Notes under the pieces: generated by a model
What the model saw: only the letters and a program-made list of their open reading frames with translations
What the model was told of the DNA's origin: nothing
Database searches by the model: none
Translations under genes and position numbers: made by a program
In this document: positions 1-7,720 of the stretch, one piece after another
Numbering within the stretch: position 1 is the stretch's first letter
Layout: each line of letters begins with the position of its first letter
DNA from: Pseudomonadota bacterium
Lineage (GTDB): Bacteria > Pseudomonadota > Gammaproteobacteria > Burkholderiales > Burkholderiaceae_B
DNA: 64,000 nt
Reading direction: 5' to 3'
Assembly (NCBI GenBank): GCA_023439305.1
Contig: JAEXOO010000032.1
Coordinates: 1 to 64,000, forward strand

Positions 1-396
1 CCTCCCAGGCGAGCGACAAGCGCCGCCGTCAAACAGCACGACGCTTGCCTCCCGTCCCCGCAAACCGCCTGCAGCAAGCCGTCTGACCCGCCTACCCCGT
101 TCAGGCCGCGCCTTGACTGGCTCGAAGTCTCTGATTGCATTGATCGCGACCGTCATAGTGCCAGCCTTGTGAGGATTCACTGATAGCAAGACTGGGGGCG
201 ACCCATAGACCTCCTGCGTTGTAGGGTTCGTTTCTGCGCCGGCTCAACGAACGAATGCGACATAGGGGGATGTGCTCGTTCCACGGTCTGAACATGTGTT
301 TGGGCTGAACCAACAGGCATGGGCGTAACAGCGGGGTTTGTCAGCAGTCTGGTCCCTTGGGATGTTTACCCACGGGGTAGTTGTGAGCCGCGTTTC
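1..396. other. Left-edge region without a supportable gene
   Basis: No reading frame here has a convincing start, ribosome-binding site or recognisable protein. A 70-codon frame on the minus strand (101-313) has low-complexity, Arg/Ser-rich content and looks like chance. The segment lies downstream of the ABC importer operon that ends at 397. I see no clear terminator hairpin for that operon. Confidence 0.4.
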
Positions 397-1185
397 TTAG
401 GACGGATTGATGAAATTGCCCAGGAACTCCTGCGTGCGCGCTTGCTGGGGATGAGTGAACAATTCCTCGGGCGGGCCCGATTCCACGATGACGCCCTTGT
501 CGAAAAAGCACACGCGATCGGATACTTCCTTGGCGAACTGCATCTCGTGCGTGACCAGCAGAATGGTCAGGTCGTGCTCTTCGGCCAGCTTCTGGATGAC
601 GCCCAGCACTTCGCCCACCAGTTCCGGATCCAGGGCGGAGGTCGGCTCGTCGAACAGCATGATGTTGGGACGCATGGCCAGGGCGCGGGCAATGCCTACG
701 CGCTGCTGCTGCCCCCCCGAAAGCTGGCAGGGGAATTTGTCGGCCTGGTCGATCAGGCCGACCAGCTCCAGGTATTCTTCGGCGCGCTCGCGCGCCTCTT
801 GCCTGGACAGGCCCAGCACATGCGTGGGCGCTTCGGTCACATTGCGCATGACGGACATGTGCGGAAACAGATTGAACTGCTGGAACACCATGCCCATTTC
901 CTTGCGCATGTCGCGCAGATGGTTTTCGCTGGCCGGCACCAGGCTGCCGTTGACCTCTTCGTGCCAGAGGGGGCGGCCGGCTACGGTGATGACGCCGTCG
1001 TTGATGTTCTCCAGCGTCATCAGAATGCGCAGCACGGTAGATTTGCCCGAACCCGACGGCCCGATGATGGTGACTTTTTCGCCGCGCTGCACCTCGAAGT
1101 TCAGCGCGTCCAGCACAGTGACATCGCCGAACTTCTTGGTGACCTGATCAAACTGGATGATGGGGGATTCGTTGTGCGTATTCAT
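397..1185 (-). CDS. ehuA: Polar amino-acid/ectoine-type ABC transporter ATP-binding protein (EhuA-like)
   Basis: This cytoplasmic ATPase would power import of a small polar solute. A Walker A motif (GPSGSGKST) lies near residue 42, the Q-loop is VFQQFNLFPH, the signature is LSGGQQQR, and Walker B is IMLFDEP, with an H-loop (LLVTHEM) following. At 262 residues it has normal family length. An insertion around LWHEEVNGSLVPA between Walker A and the Q-loop resembles EhuA proteins of ectoine importers, which is why I prefer Ehu over generic HisP/GlnQ. The start overlaps the stop of the upstream permease by 4 bases (ATGA), so the two are translationally coupled. It is the last gene of a four-gene minus-strand operon. 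The substrate is inferred; no ectoine catabolic genes are visible here. Confidence 0.8.
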   Translation of the reverse strand: MNTHNESPIIQFDQVTKKFGDVTVLDALNFEVQRGEKVTIIGPSGSGKSTVLRILMTLENINDGVITVAGRPLWHEEVNGSLVPASENHLRDMRKEMGMVFQQFNLFPHMSVMRNVTEAPTHVLGLSRQEARERAEEYLELVGLIDQADKFPCQLSGGQQQRVGIARALAMRPNIMLFDEPTSALDPELVGEVLGVIQKLAEEHDLTILLVTHEMQFAKEVSDRVCFFDKGVIVESGPPEELFTHPQQARTQEFLGNFINPS

Positions 1186-1874
1186 CGTAGCGGGATTCCT
1201 CGTTTGGGCAGGCGGGTGTCCAGCGCGCGCACGCCGGCCGAGGCCAGTAGCGTCATGAGCAGGTACAGGCCGCCCACCATGGACAGGGGGATGATGTAGT
1301 TGAATGTGCGGTCGCCGATGATCTTGGCCACGTTCAGCATCTCCAGTACCGAAACGACCGACAGCACCGGCACATCCTTCATGATGGAGACCAGGTAGTT
1401 GCCCATGGCCGGGATGATGCGGGGGATGGCCTGAGGCAGGATGACCACCCCGAAGGTGCGCAGCGGCGACAGGTCCAGCGCGCGGGCGGCTTCCGTCTGA
1501 CCGCGGGTGACCGATTCCAGTCCCGCCCGGTAGACTTCAGACAGGTAGGCGCTGTACTGCACACCCAGGGCCAGGGCGCCGGTCAGGAAGGCGGGCAGGA
1601 CAATGCCGTAGTCGGGCAGCACGTAATACAGGAAAAAAAGCTGTACCAGTAGCGGCGTGTCGCGCAGAAATTCAGTCAGTACATAGGCGGGCCAGGAAAT
1701 GATGCGCAGGCGCACGCTTTTCAAACCGGCCAGAACCAGCCCCAGCACGGCGGCGACCAGAAAACCCACGACGGTGGCCTGCACGGTTACCCACAAGCCC
1801 TTGAGCAGGATGGGCAGGATGGAAGCGGCGAAGGCCCAGTTGCTGCTGGTGTCCCATTCAATGCCGAACAGCAT
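1182..1874 (-). CDS. ehuD: ABC transporter permease (EhuD-like, HisM family)
   Basis: This is an inner-membrane permease of the polar amino-acid uptake (HEQRo) family, about 230 residues, with five or so hydrophobic segments. The ATPase-contact loop reads EAARALDLSP followed by ILPQAIPRIIP, typical of this family. I chose the ATG at 1874 over an upstream GTG at 1898 because AAGGAG sits 6 bases before that ATG. It follows the previous permease gene by 2 bases and overlaps the ATPase gene by 4 bases. It should pair with the second permease (1877-2548) as a heterodimer. The Ehu name rests on overall resemblance and gene order. Confidence 0.78.
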   Translation of the reverse strand: MLFGIEWDTSSNWAFAASILPILLKGLWVTVQATVVGFLVAAVLGLVLAGLKSVRLRIISWPAYVLTEFLRDTPLLVQLFFLYYVLPDYGIVLPAFLTGALALGVQYSAYLSEVYRAGLESVTRGQTEAARALDLSPLRTFGVVILPQAIPRIIPAMGNYLVSIMKDVPVLSVVSVLEMLNVAKIIGDRTFNYIIPLSMVGGLYLLMTLLASAGVRALDTRLPKRGIPLR

Positions 1875-1876
1875 GG

Positions 1877-2548
1877 TCAGCTCCTTCCGGCGCGCCACCG
1901 TCCGGTGGAACGCTCAAGCAGTTTCATCAGGGCAGTCAGCACCAGCGCCATGCCGAAGTACATCAGCAGCAGCAGGGTGTAGATTGTGGTGCTGTCCTGG
2001 GTGAAGTTGCGTATCTGTTCGGCGCGAAACGCCAGGTCGCCCAGGCTGATCAGCGACACCAGCGCGGTGTCTTTCAGGTTCTGCACGGCCAGATTGCCGA
2101 AGCTGGGCATCATTTCCGGGATAGCCTGAGGCAGACTGATGCGCCAGAGCGTCTGGCGTTCGGTGAAGTCCAGCGCTTTGGCGGCTTCTAGTTGTGTTGG
2201 GGGCACGGCTTGAATGGCGCCGCGCACGACTTCGGCCCCATAGGCACCGATGTTCAGGCTCAGGGCCAGCGTGCCGGCCACCACGGGGGGCAGACGCAGA
2301 TCCATGCCGATGGCCTGGCCCAGGATGGGCAGGGCGAAGTACAGCCAGAACAACTGCACCAGCAAAGAGGTGCCACGGAAGACTTCAATGAAGGCGATGG
2401 AGAGCGCGCGCACACCCACGTTGCGCGACAGCTTGCCGATGCCAAATGCAAAGGACAAGAGTCCGCCCAGCACCGTGGAATACAGTGTCAGCTTGACAGT
2501 GACCCATGCGCCCTCCAGCAGGGGAGTGCTATAGCTTAACCAATCCAT
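1877..2548 (-). CDS. ehuC: ABC transporter permease (EhuC-like, HisM family)
   Basis: This is the second membrane permease of the importer, 223 residues. It has several hydrophobic helices and an EAA-type loop (QLEAAKALDF, then SLPQAIPEMMP) that docks on the ATPase. Its sequence near the start, LLEGAWVTVKLTLYS, is typical of polar amino-acid permeases. The ATG at 2548 is the only good start. It lies between the binding-protein gene, about 100 bases upstream, and the second permease, 2 bases downstream. Assignment to ectoine/hydroxyectoine transport is inferred from the whole operon. Confidence 0.78.
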   Translation of the reverse strand: MDWLSYSTPLLEGAWVTVKLTLYSTVLGGLLSFAFGIGKLSRNVGVRALSIAFIEVFRGTSLLVQLFWLYFALPILGQAIGMDLRLPPVVAGTLALSLNIGAYGAEVVRGAIQAVPPTQLEAAKALDFTERQTLWRISLPQAIPEMMPSFGNLAVQNLKDTALVSLISLGDLAFRAEQIRNFTQDSTTIYTLLLLMYFGMALVLTALMKLLERSTGRWRAGRS

Positions 2549-2650
2549 GGGGAATCCCAGAGAGAGGCGGGCAGGGCGCCGCGGGGGCGCTGCCCGCTGT
2601 GATGGCGGGAGAGACGGCAGGGCCGGACGGCCCCGCGCGGCAGAAGCGGG

Positions 2651-3514
2651 TTAGCCCTTGCAGAGCTGCTCGGTGCTTTTCTCGAAGGAGTGTTTGACAT
2701 CTTCTTCGGTGAAGCCGTAGTTGACCAGAATGGCTTTCCATTCGTCGGTCTTCTTGAACTCGGCCAGTTCCTTGTTGACCGCATCGCGCAGGTCCTGGGA
2801 GTCCGAGGCGAAGGCGAATCCCCCCCAGCTGCGTACCGGATTGCCGTTGATGATGGGATCCTTGAACTCTGCGGCCAGTTCGGCTTTGCCCGCGCTTTTG
2901 GCAGCCAGGTCACTGACGGTCTGTCCGGTGGCGGCGTAGGCGTCCGCCCGGCCTGTGGACACCGTGGAGATGGCGTCGGCATTGTTGGAGATGGTGACCA
3001 TGCGCGAATCGGGCACGCCCAGCGCCTGCATCATTTCCAGTTGATCGGCGCCCGCCATGATGGCGATTTTGTGATCGGTCTTGGCGAAGTCTTCGTAGGA
3101 ATGGATGTTCTTGGGATTGCCCTTGGCCACCAGCAGACCTTCGCCATACGAGCTGTTGGGTTCGGAGAACAGGATCTGTTGGCAGCGCGGCGGAAGAATG
3201 GCCATTTCGGCAGCCACCATATCAAAGCGTTTGGCCTGCAGGCCGGGGATCAAAGAGCCGAAATTGGCGGTTTCCCAGGTGATGTTCTTGACGCCCAGGC
3301 GCTCCATTACGGCTTTGGCCACATCGGGGCCGGCGCCTTTGGCCTGGCCGGACATATCCATATAGCCGTAGGGGATTTCATTGGCGACCGCAATGCGGAT
3401 CGAACCTCGTTTCTGCACGTCGGCCAGTGTGATGGCGTGGGCGCCGGCCATGATTCCCAGGCAGCCGGCCAGCGCGAGGGCCAGAGCAGAAAGCGGTTTA
3501 CGCGTTGTTTTCAT
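2651..3514 (-). CDS. ehuB: ABC transporter substrate-binding protein (EhuB-like)
   Basis: This periplasmic solute receptor (SBP_bac_3 fold, 287 residues) begins with a signal peptide. Cleavage could follow AGAHA near residue 28; a lipobox-like LAGC near residue 17 is an alternative. The mature part opens with LADVQKRGSIRIAVANEIPYG, the usual first strand of this family. The segment RCQQILFSEPN resembles EhuB, where an Arg-Cys pair follows the second strand. Start choice: ATG codons occur at 3520 and 3514, and AAGGAA is positioned 6 bases before 3514. It is the first gene of the operon, so it probably sets expression. The ligand could equally be another zwitterion or amino acid. Confidence 0.75.
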   Translation of the reverse strand: MKTTRKPLSALALALAGCLGIMAGAHAITLADVQKRGSIRIAVANEIPYGYMDMSGQAKGAGPDVAKAVMERLGVKNITWETANFGSLIPGLQAKRFDMVAAEMAILPPRCQQILFSEPNSSYGEGLLVAKGNPKNIHSYEDFAKTDHKIAIMAGADQLEMMQALGVPDSRMVTISNNADAISTVSTGRADAYAATGQTVSDLAAKSAGKAELAAEFKDPIINGNPVRSWGGFAFASDSQDLRDAVNKELAEFKKTDEWKAILVNYGFTEEDVKHSFEKSTEQLCKG

Positions 3515-3790
3515 GAGCATTTCCTTTTCTGGTGCGAATCATTTCTTAATAAATGATTTGCATTGCAAAAGATTTACCAGAGAATCATACTTCAAAAAAA
3601 CATTAGTGCTCAAATTAATTTAATAGAAACTATTGATTCAGCAGAACGCCTAGAAATAAGCAATGAAGTGCTTAGGGCGCTAAGCATGCAGGTTTGCGGC
3701 AAAGAGGCCGTGCTTTTTGCTATGCTCGGCAGCAGTGCACAGAAGGCCAGGTTGGCGACAGCTCGACTAATGCTAAATCGTGGAGGCTCT

Positions 3791-5878
3791 ATGAGCAGAG
3801 AAGAGGGCGGTTTCATCCAACGGCATCTGATCTGGGTGCTGATTGCGTTGTTGGGGGCGTTTTCCCTGGGGACGGTGGCCTTGCACAGGGGGGAGACCAT
3901 CAATGCCCTGTGGATCGTGGTGGCAGCGGTCTGCGTCTACTTGATTGCCTACCGGTATTACAGTCGTTTCATTGCACGCAAAGTGTTCGAGCTGGATGCC
4001 ACGCGCCAGACGCCGGCCTGGCGCCACAACGACGGTCTGGATTATGTGCCGACCAACAAACATGTTCTTTTTGGGCATCACTTTGCCGCGATTGCAGGCG
4101 CCGGTCCGCTGGTTGGCCCAGTGCTGGCCGCGCAAATGGGTTATCTGCCCGGCATGCTCTGGATTCTGGCGGGCGTGGTGTTTGCGGGCGCCGTTCAGGA
4201 CTTCACGGTGCTGTTCATCTCCATGCGTCGCGACGGGCGCTCGCTCGGGGACCTGATCAAGGCCGAGCTGGGCACGGTGCCCGGGGTCATTGCGCTGTTC
4301 GGCGCCTTCATGATCATGGTGATCATTCTGGCCGTGCTCGCGCTGATCGTGGTCAAGGCCTTGATCGGCTCGCCCTGGGGCACGTTCACTGTGGTTGCGA
4401 CCATCCCGTTGGCCCTTTTCATGGGCGTCTACCTGCGTTATCTGCGTCCAGGGCGTATCGGCGAAGTATCCGTGATCGGGTTGGTGTTCCTGCTGGCCGC
4501 CATTGTGTATGGTCAGGATGTGGCGGCGCATCCCACCTGGGGACCCTTCTTCACGCTGGATGGCGAAGAACTGACCTGGGCGCTGATCATTTACGGTTTC
4601 ATCGCCGCCGTGCTGCCCGTATGGCTGCTGCTGGCGCCGCGCGATTATCTGTCTACATTTCTGAAAGTGGGCACGATCGTCGGTCTGGCCATTGGCATTG
4701 TGATCGTGGCGCCGCACATGAAGATGCCCTCCACGACGCAATTCATCGACGGTACGGGGCCGGTCTGGTCGGGTAGCCTGTTTCCTTTCCTGTTCATCAC
4801 GATCGCCTGCGGGGCGGTGTCCGGCTTTCATGCACTGATTTCATCGGGCACTACGCCCAAGATGATCGAAAATGAAACTCAGGCGCGCTATATCGGTTAC
4901 GGCGGCATGTTGATGGAGTCCTTCGTGGCCATCATGGCGCTGGTGGCGGCGTGTGTCATCGAACCGGGCATTTATTACGCCATGAACAGCCCGGCGGCCA
5001 TTATCGGGACCACGCCCGAGCAGGTGGCGCAGGTAGTTTCCAGCTGGGGCTTTCTGGTGACGCCCGCCGACCTGACCCAGATGGCCAGCGATGTCGGCGA
5101 GAGCAGTATTATTTCGCGTGCCGGCGGGGCTCCTACCTTGGCCGTGGGCATGGCTTATATTCTGCACAACGTCATCGGCGGCCCCGCCATGATGAGCTTC
5201 TGGTACCACTTCGCCATCCTGTTCGAGGCCTTGTTCATTCTGACCGCAGTGGATGCCGGCACACGGGCCGGGCGCTTCATGCTGCAGGATCTGCTGGGCA
5301 CCTTTGTTCCCAGCCTGCGCCAGACCGAATCCCTGGTGGCCAACTTGATCGCCACCTCCTTGTGCGTGGCGGCGTGGGGCTACTTCCTGTATCAGGGCGT
5401 GGTCGATCCGTTGGGCGGCATCAATACGCTCTGGCCCTTGTTCGGCATTGCCAACCAGATGCTGGCGGCGGTGGCCCTGGTGCTGGGCACGGTGGTCCTG
5501 TTCAAAATGAAGAAGGATCGCTACGCCTGGGTCACCGTGTTGCCGACGATCTGGCTGCTGATCTGCACCCTGACGGCGGGGTTTCAGAAGATGTTCCATC
5601 CCGATCCCAAGATCGGTTTTCTGGCTCATGCCCAGGTCTATCAGAAAGGCCTGGCCGAACAGACTGTGATGGCGCCGGCCAAGTCGCTGGAGCAAATGCA
5701 GCAGGTGATCTTCAACGATTACGTGAACGCTACCTTGTGCGGCCTGTTCATTTTCGTGGTGCTGAGCATGGTGTTCTTCGGCATACGCTGCGTATTGCGC
5801 GCGCGCCGTGATTCGGTGCCGCACACGGCCGAAACCCCTTATGCGCCGCTGCCTGAGCAAGCAGCAGCAGGAGCCTGA
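3791..5878 (+). CDS. CstA/BtsT-family carbon starvation (peptide/pyruvate) transporter
   Basis: This is a large polytopic inner-membrane transporter, about 695 residues, matching E. coli CstA and BtsT along its whole length. Landmarks include the block LDYVPTNKHVLFGHHFAAIAG near residue 75, then GPLVGPVLAAQMGYLPG, HALISSGTTPK, and FDNxL-like C-terminal loops. CstA is linked to peptide uptake on starvation and BtsT to pyruvate uptake; the sequence does not decide between them. The frame is open upstream to 3563, but homologues begin close to MSREEGGFIQRH, so the ATG at 3791 fits. A small YbdD-like gene follows after one base, the usual partner arrangement. Confidence 0.9.
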   Translation: MSREEGGFIQRHLIWVLIALLGAFSLGTVALHRGETINALWIVVAAVCVYLIAYRYYSRFIARKVFELDATRQTPAWRHNDGLDYVPTNKHVLFGHHFAAIAGAGPLVGPVLAAQMGYLPGMLWILAGVVFAGAVQDFTVLFISMRRDGRSLGDLIKAELGTVPGVIALFGAFMIMVIILAVLALIVVKALIGSPWGTFTVVATIPLALFMGVYLRYLRPGRIGEVSVIGLVFLLAAIVYGQDVAAHPTWGPFFTLDGEELTWALIIYGFIAAVLPVWLLLAPRDYLSTFLKVGTIVGLAIGIVIVAPHMKMPSTTQFIDGTGPVWSGSLFPFLFITIACGAVSGFHALISSGTTPKMIENETQARYIGYGGMLMESFVAIMALVAACVIEPGIYYAMNSPAAIIGTTPEQVAQVVSSWGFLVTPADLTQMASDVGESSIISRAGGAPTLAVGMAYILHNVIGGPAMMSFWYHFAILFEALFILTAVDAGTRAGRFMLQDLLGTFVPSLRQTESLVANLIATSLCVAAWGYFLYQGVVDPLGGINTLWPLFGIANQMLAAVALVLGTVVLFKMKKDRYAWVTVLPTIWLLICTLTAGFQKMFHPDPKIGFLAHAQVYQKGLAEQTVMAPAKSLEQMQQVIFNDYVNATLCGLFIFVVLSMVFFGIRCVLRARRDSVPHTAETPYAPLPEQAAAGA

Positions 5879-5879
5879 C

Positions 5880-6110
5880 ATGAAAGGACTGTTTACCGGC
5901 GCTCTGGCGCGCAGCACGCAGGCCGGCCGCGATACTGGCCGTTATCTGGCGACCACCTTGCGTCTGATGGTGGGGGTGCCCGACTACGATACCTATCTGG
6001 AGCATATGCGTCGCACTCATCCGGAGCAGACGCCCATGGATTACCCGACTTTTTTCCGTGAGCGCCAACAAGCCCGCTACGGCGGGCGAGGGCGGATAGG
6101 CTGCTGCTGA
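5880..6110 (+). CDS. YbdD/YjiX-family small protein (DUF466)
   Basis: This 76-residue soluble protein has the family hallmarks VGVPDYDTYLEHMRRTHP and the Met-Asp-Tyr-Pro-Thr-Phe-Phe block. YbdD/YjiX proteins are almost always encoded directly after CstA or BtsT and are needed for their transport activity in enterobacteria. The ATG at 5880 lies one base after the transporter stop, so the two are certainly co-transcribed. The C-terminus ends in Cys-Cys after a Gly/Arg-rich stretch, unlike the longer conserved core. Confidence 0.85.
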   Translation: MKGLFTGALARSTQAGRDTGRYLATTLRLMVGVPDYDTYLEHMRRTHPEQTPMDYPTFFRERQQARYGGRGRIGCC

Positions 6111-6118
6111 TCCCGCCT

Positions 6119-6143
6119 GCCGGCCCGCAGGATCCGGGCCGGC
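6119..6143. terminator. GC-rich hairpin after cstA-ybdD
   Basis: GCCGGCCCG (6119-6127) pairs with CGGGCCGGC (6135-6143) over 9 perfect bases, 8 bases after the ybdD stop. No T-run follows, so it may act as an mRNA 3' stabiliser or a weak terminator. Confidence 0.35.
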
Positions 6144-6273
6144 GTTCACCTTGTCGAGCAGGACGTTGCTGTGTCGGTGTCTGCATTGGGCAGCGGGAAA
6201 AACAACAGCCTTGCTGCAATCAGATGGGTTTTTCCTGATTTGCAGGAAAACTCGAAACAAAAGGGCCTTTAAA

Positions 6274-6309
6274 AACCACAAAACGAAATGTTTATTTCGT
6301 TTTGTGGTT
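6274..6309. repeat. Perfect 16-bp inverted repeat upstream of the aroG leader
   Basis: The arm at 6274-6289 (AACCACAAAACGAAAT) is the exact reverse complement of 6294-6309, with a 4-base loop (GTTT). Six Ts follow at 6312-6317, so it could terminate transcription from cstA-ybdD. It could also be a regulator site, because a TATAAA element at 6329-6334 lies just downstream. The sequence does not choose between these. Confidence 0.6.
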
Positions 6310-6416
6310 CATTTTTTGCCTGTTTTGGTATAAATGTTCTGTCTTATGCCTTATTTTTGCGCAGTTCTTGCCCGGGCGCTTGTCACGCTCAGGAAATCTG
6401 TGTTAGCATTTTTCTC

Positions 6417-6509
6417 ATGAAGCAAGCAAGCCCGTTTTTCTACTTTTATTTTTACGCTTTTCCAATGCCGCTGGTGGAGGAAAGGACGGGTTGCACCAAA
6501 CAAAAGTAA
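6417..6509 (+). CDS. Phe/Tyr-rich leader peptide of the aroG attenuator
   Basis: This short reading frame of 30 codons begins MKQASP and then runs FFYFYFYAF: eight Phe/Tyr codons in a row of nine (five Phe, three Tyr). It ends 13 bases before a strong intrinsic terminator (6523-6559) and about 90 bases before DAHP synthase, the first enzyme of aromatic amino-acid synthesis. By analogy with pheA/pheST leaders, ribosome stalling at Phe or Tyr codons when charged tRNA is scarce should relieve termination. No strong ribosome-binding site is visible before the ATG. Confidence 0.8.
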   Translation: MKQASPFFYFYFYAFPMPLVEERTGCTKQK

Positions 6510-6559
6510 GCCCCAAATCCTGAAAAAAGCCGCCAGCATCGTCCGGGCGGCTTTTTTTT
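6470..6559 (+). promoter_or_regulatory. Transcription attenuator (antiterminator/terminator) of aroG
   Basis: Terminator: GCCGCC (6529-6534) pairs with GGCGGC (6546-6551), flanked by A6 and followed by T8 (6552-6559). Antiterminator: GCTGGTGG at 6470-6477, inside the leader peptide frame, can pair with CCGCCAGC at 6530-6537 (8 pairs, one G-U). This overlaps the 5' arm of the terminator, so the two are mutually exclusive. The Phe/Tyr codons end at 6461, just upstream of the antiterminator arm, so a stalled ribosome would leave that arm free. I did not find a clear 1:2 pause hairpin. Confidence 0.75.
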
Positions 6560-6599
6560 CGCCTACCCCCGGCCCTGGCAAACCAACTGGAGTAACGTC

Positions 6600-7691
6600 G
6601 TGTCGCACAATACTGATGATTTACGGATCCGTGAAATCAAGGAACTCTCCCCGCCATCGCACGTCATGCGCGAGTTCCCCTGCACGTCCGAAGTATCGGC
6701 CACGGTCCACAATGCTCGTCGCAGCATCCACAAGGTCCTGCACGAGAAAGATGACCGCCTGGTCGTGATCGTGGGCCCATGTTCCATTCACGATACGGAA
6801 GCTGCGCTGGACTATGCTCGCCGCCTGACGGTCGAGCGCAAGCGCTTTGCCCCCGAGCTGGAAATCGTGATGCGCGTGTACTTCGAAAAACCCCGCACTA
6901 CGGTGGGCTGGAAAGGACTGATCAACGATCCGCACCTGGACGGCAGCTTCAATATCAATCAGGGTTTGCGCACGGCGCGTGAATTGCTGCTGGCGGTCAA
7001 TCAGCTGGACTTGCCGGCCGGCTGCGAATTCCTGGACATGATCACGCCGCAGTACATTGCTGACCTGGTGTCCTGGGGCGCCATCGGCGCGCGCACAACA
7101 GAAAGCCAGGTGCACCGCGAGCTTTCTTCCGGCCTGTCCTGCCCGGTCGGGTTCAAGAACGGTACCGACGGCAATATTCGCATCGCCCTGGATGCCATCA
7201 AAGCCGCGTCCCAGCCGCACCATTTTCTGTCGGTCACCAAGGGCGGCCACTCAGCAATTGTGTCCACGGTCGGCAATAACGATTGCCACGTGATTCTGCG
7301 CGGCGGCAAGGCGCCCAACTACGACGCCGAAAACGTGGAAGCCACCAGCCAGGCCATGATCAAGGCAGGCCTGATTCCGCGCGTCATGGTCGATGCCAGC
7401 CACGCCAATAGCAGCAAGGACTACCGCCGCCAGCCTGAAGTACTGGCCGATGTGGCCGGCCAGATCGCCAAGGGCGACGCGCGCATCTTCGGCGTCATGA
7501 TCGAAAGCCACCTGGTAGGTGGCCGCCAGGATCTGGTGAATGGCTGCGCGCTGACCTACGGCCAGAGCATTACCGACGGCTGCATAGGCTGGGACGATAC
7601 GGTGGCTGTGCTGGAACAGTTGGCGCAGGCTGTAAAAGACCGTCGCCAGGCGCGCATCAAGCTTGAAGAGGCAGCGCTCAGCCACTCATAA
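6600..7691 (+). CDS. aroG: 3-deoxy-7-phosphoheptulonate (DAHP) synthase, class I
   Basis: This enzyme condenses phosphoenolpyruvate and erythrose 4-phosphate, the entry reaction of the shikimate pathway. It has 363 residues, the normal length for the AroF/AroG/AroH class. Conserved blocks are VIVGPCSIHD near residue 57, MRVYFEKPRTTVGWKG with the PEP-binding Lys and Arg residues, GARTTESQ, KNGTDG, the metal-binding His in VDASHANSSKD, and GVMIESHL. It uses a GTG start at 6600 with GGAG 9 bases before. Expression should be controlled by the Phe/Tyr attenuator just upstream, so a Phe- or Tyr-sensitive isozyme is likely. The symbol among aroF/G/H is a convention here. Confidence 0.93.
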   Translation: MSHNTDDLRIREIKELSPPSHVMREFPCTSEVSATVHNARRSIHKVLHEKDDRLVVIVGPCSIHDTEAALDYARRLTVERKRFAPELEIVMRVYFEKPRTTVGWKGLINDPHLDGSFNINQGLRTARELLLAVNQLDLPAGCEFLDMITPQYIADLVSWGAIGARTTESQVHRELSSGLSCPVGFKNGTDGNIRIALDAIKAASQPHHFLSVTKGGHSAIVSTVGNNDCHVILRGGKAPNYDAENVEATSQAMIKAGLIPRVMVDASHANSSKDYRRQPEVLADVAGQIAKGDARIFGVMIESHLVGGRQDLVNGCALTYGQSITDGCIGWDDTVAVLEQLAQAVKDRRQARIKLEEAALSHS

Positions 7692-7720
7692 TAGCGTTTT
7701 GCTTGTTATTAGGAATCGCC

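Noticed and set aside
319..1299. Long frames on the plus strand opposite the ABC importer genes
   Set aside because: They are mirror-image frames of the minus-strand operon in high-GC codons and lack family character.
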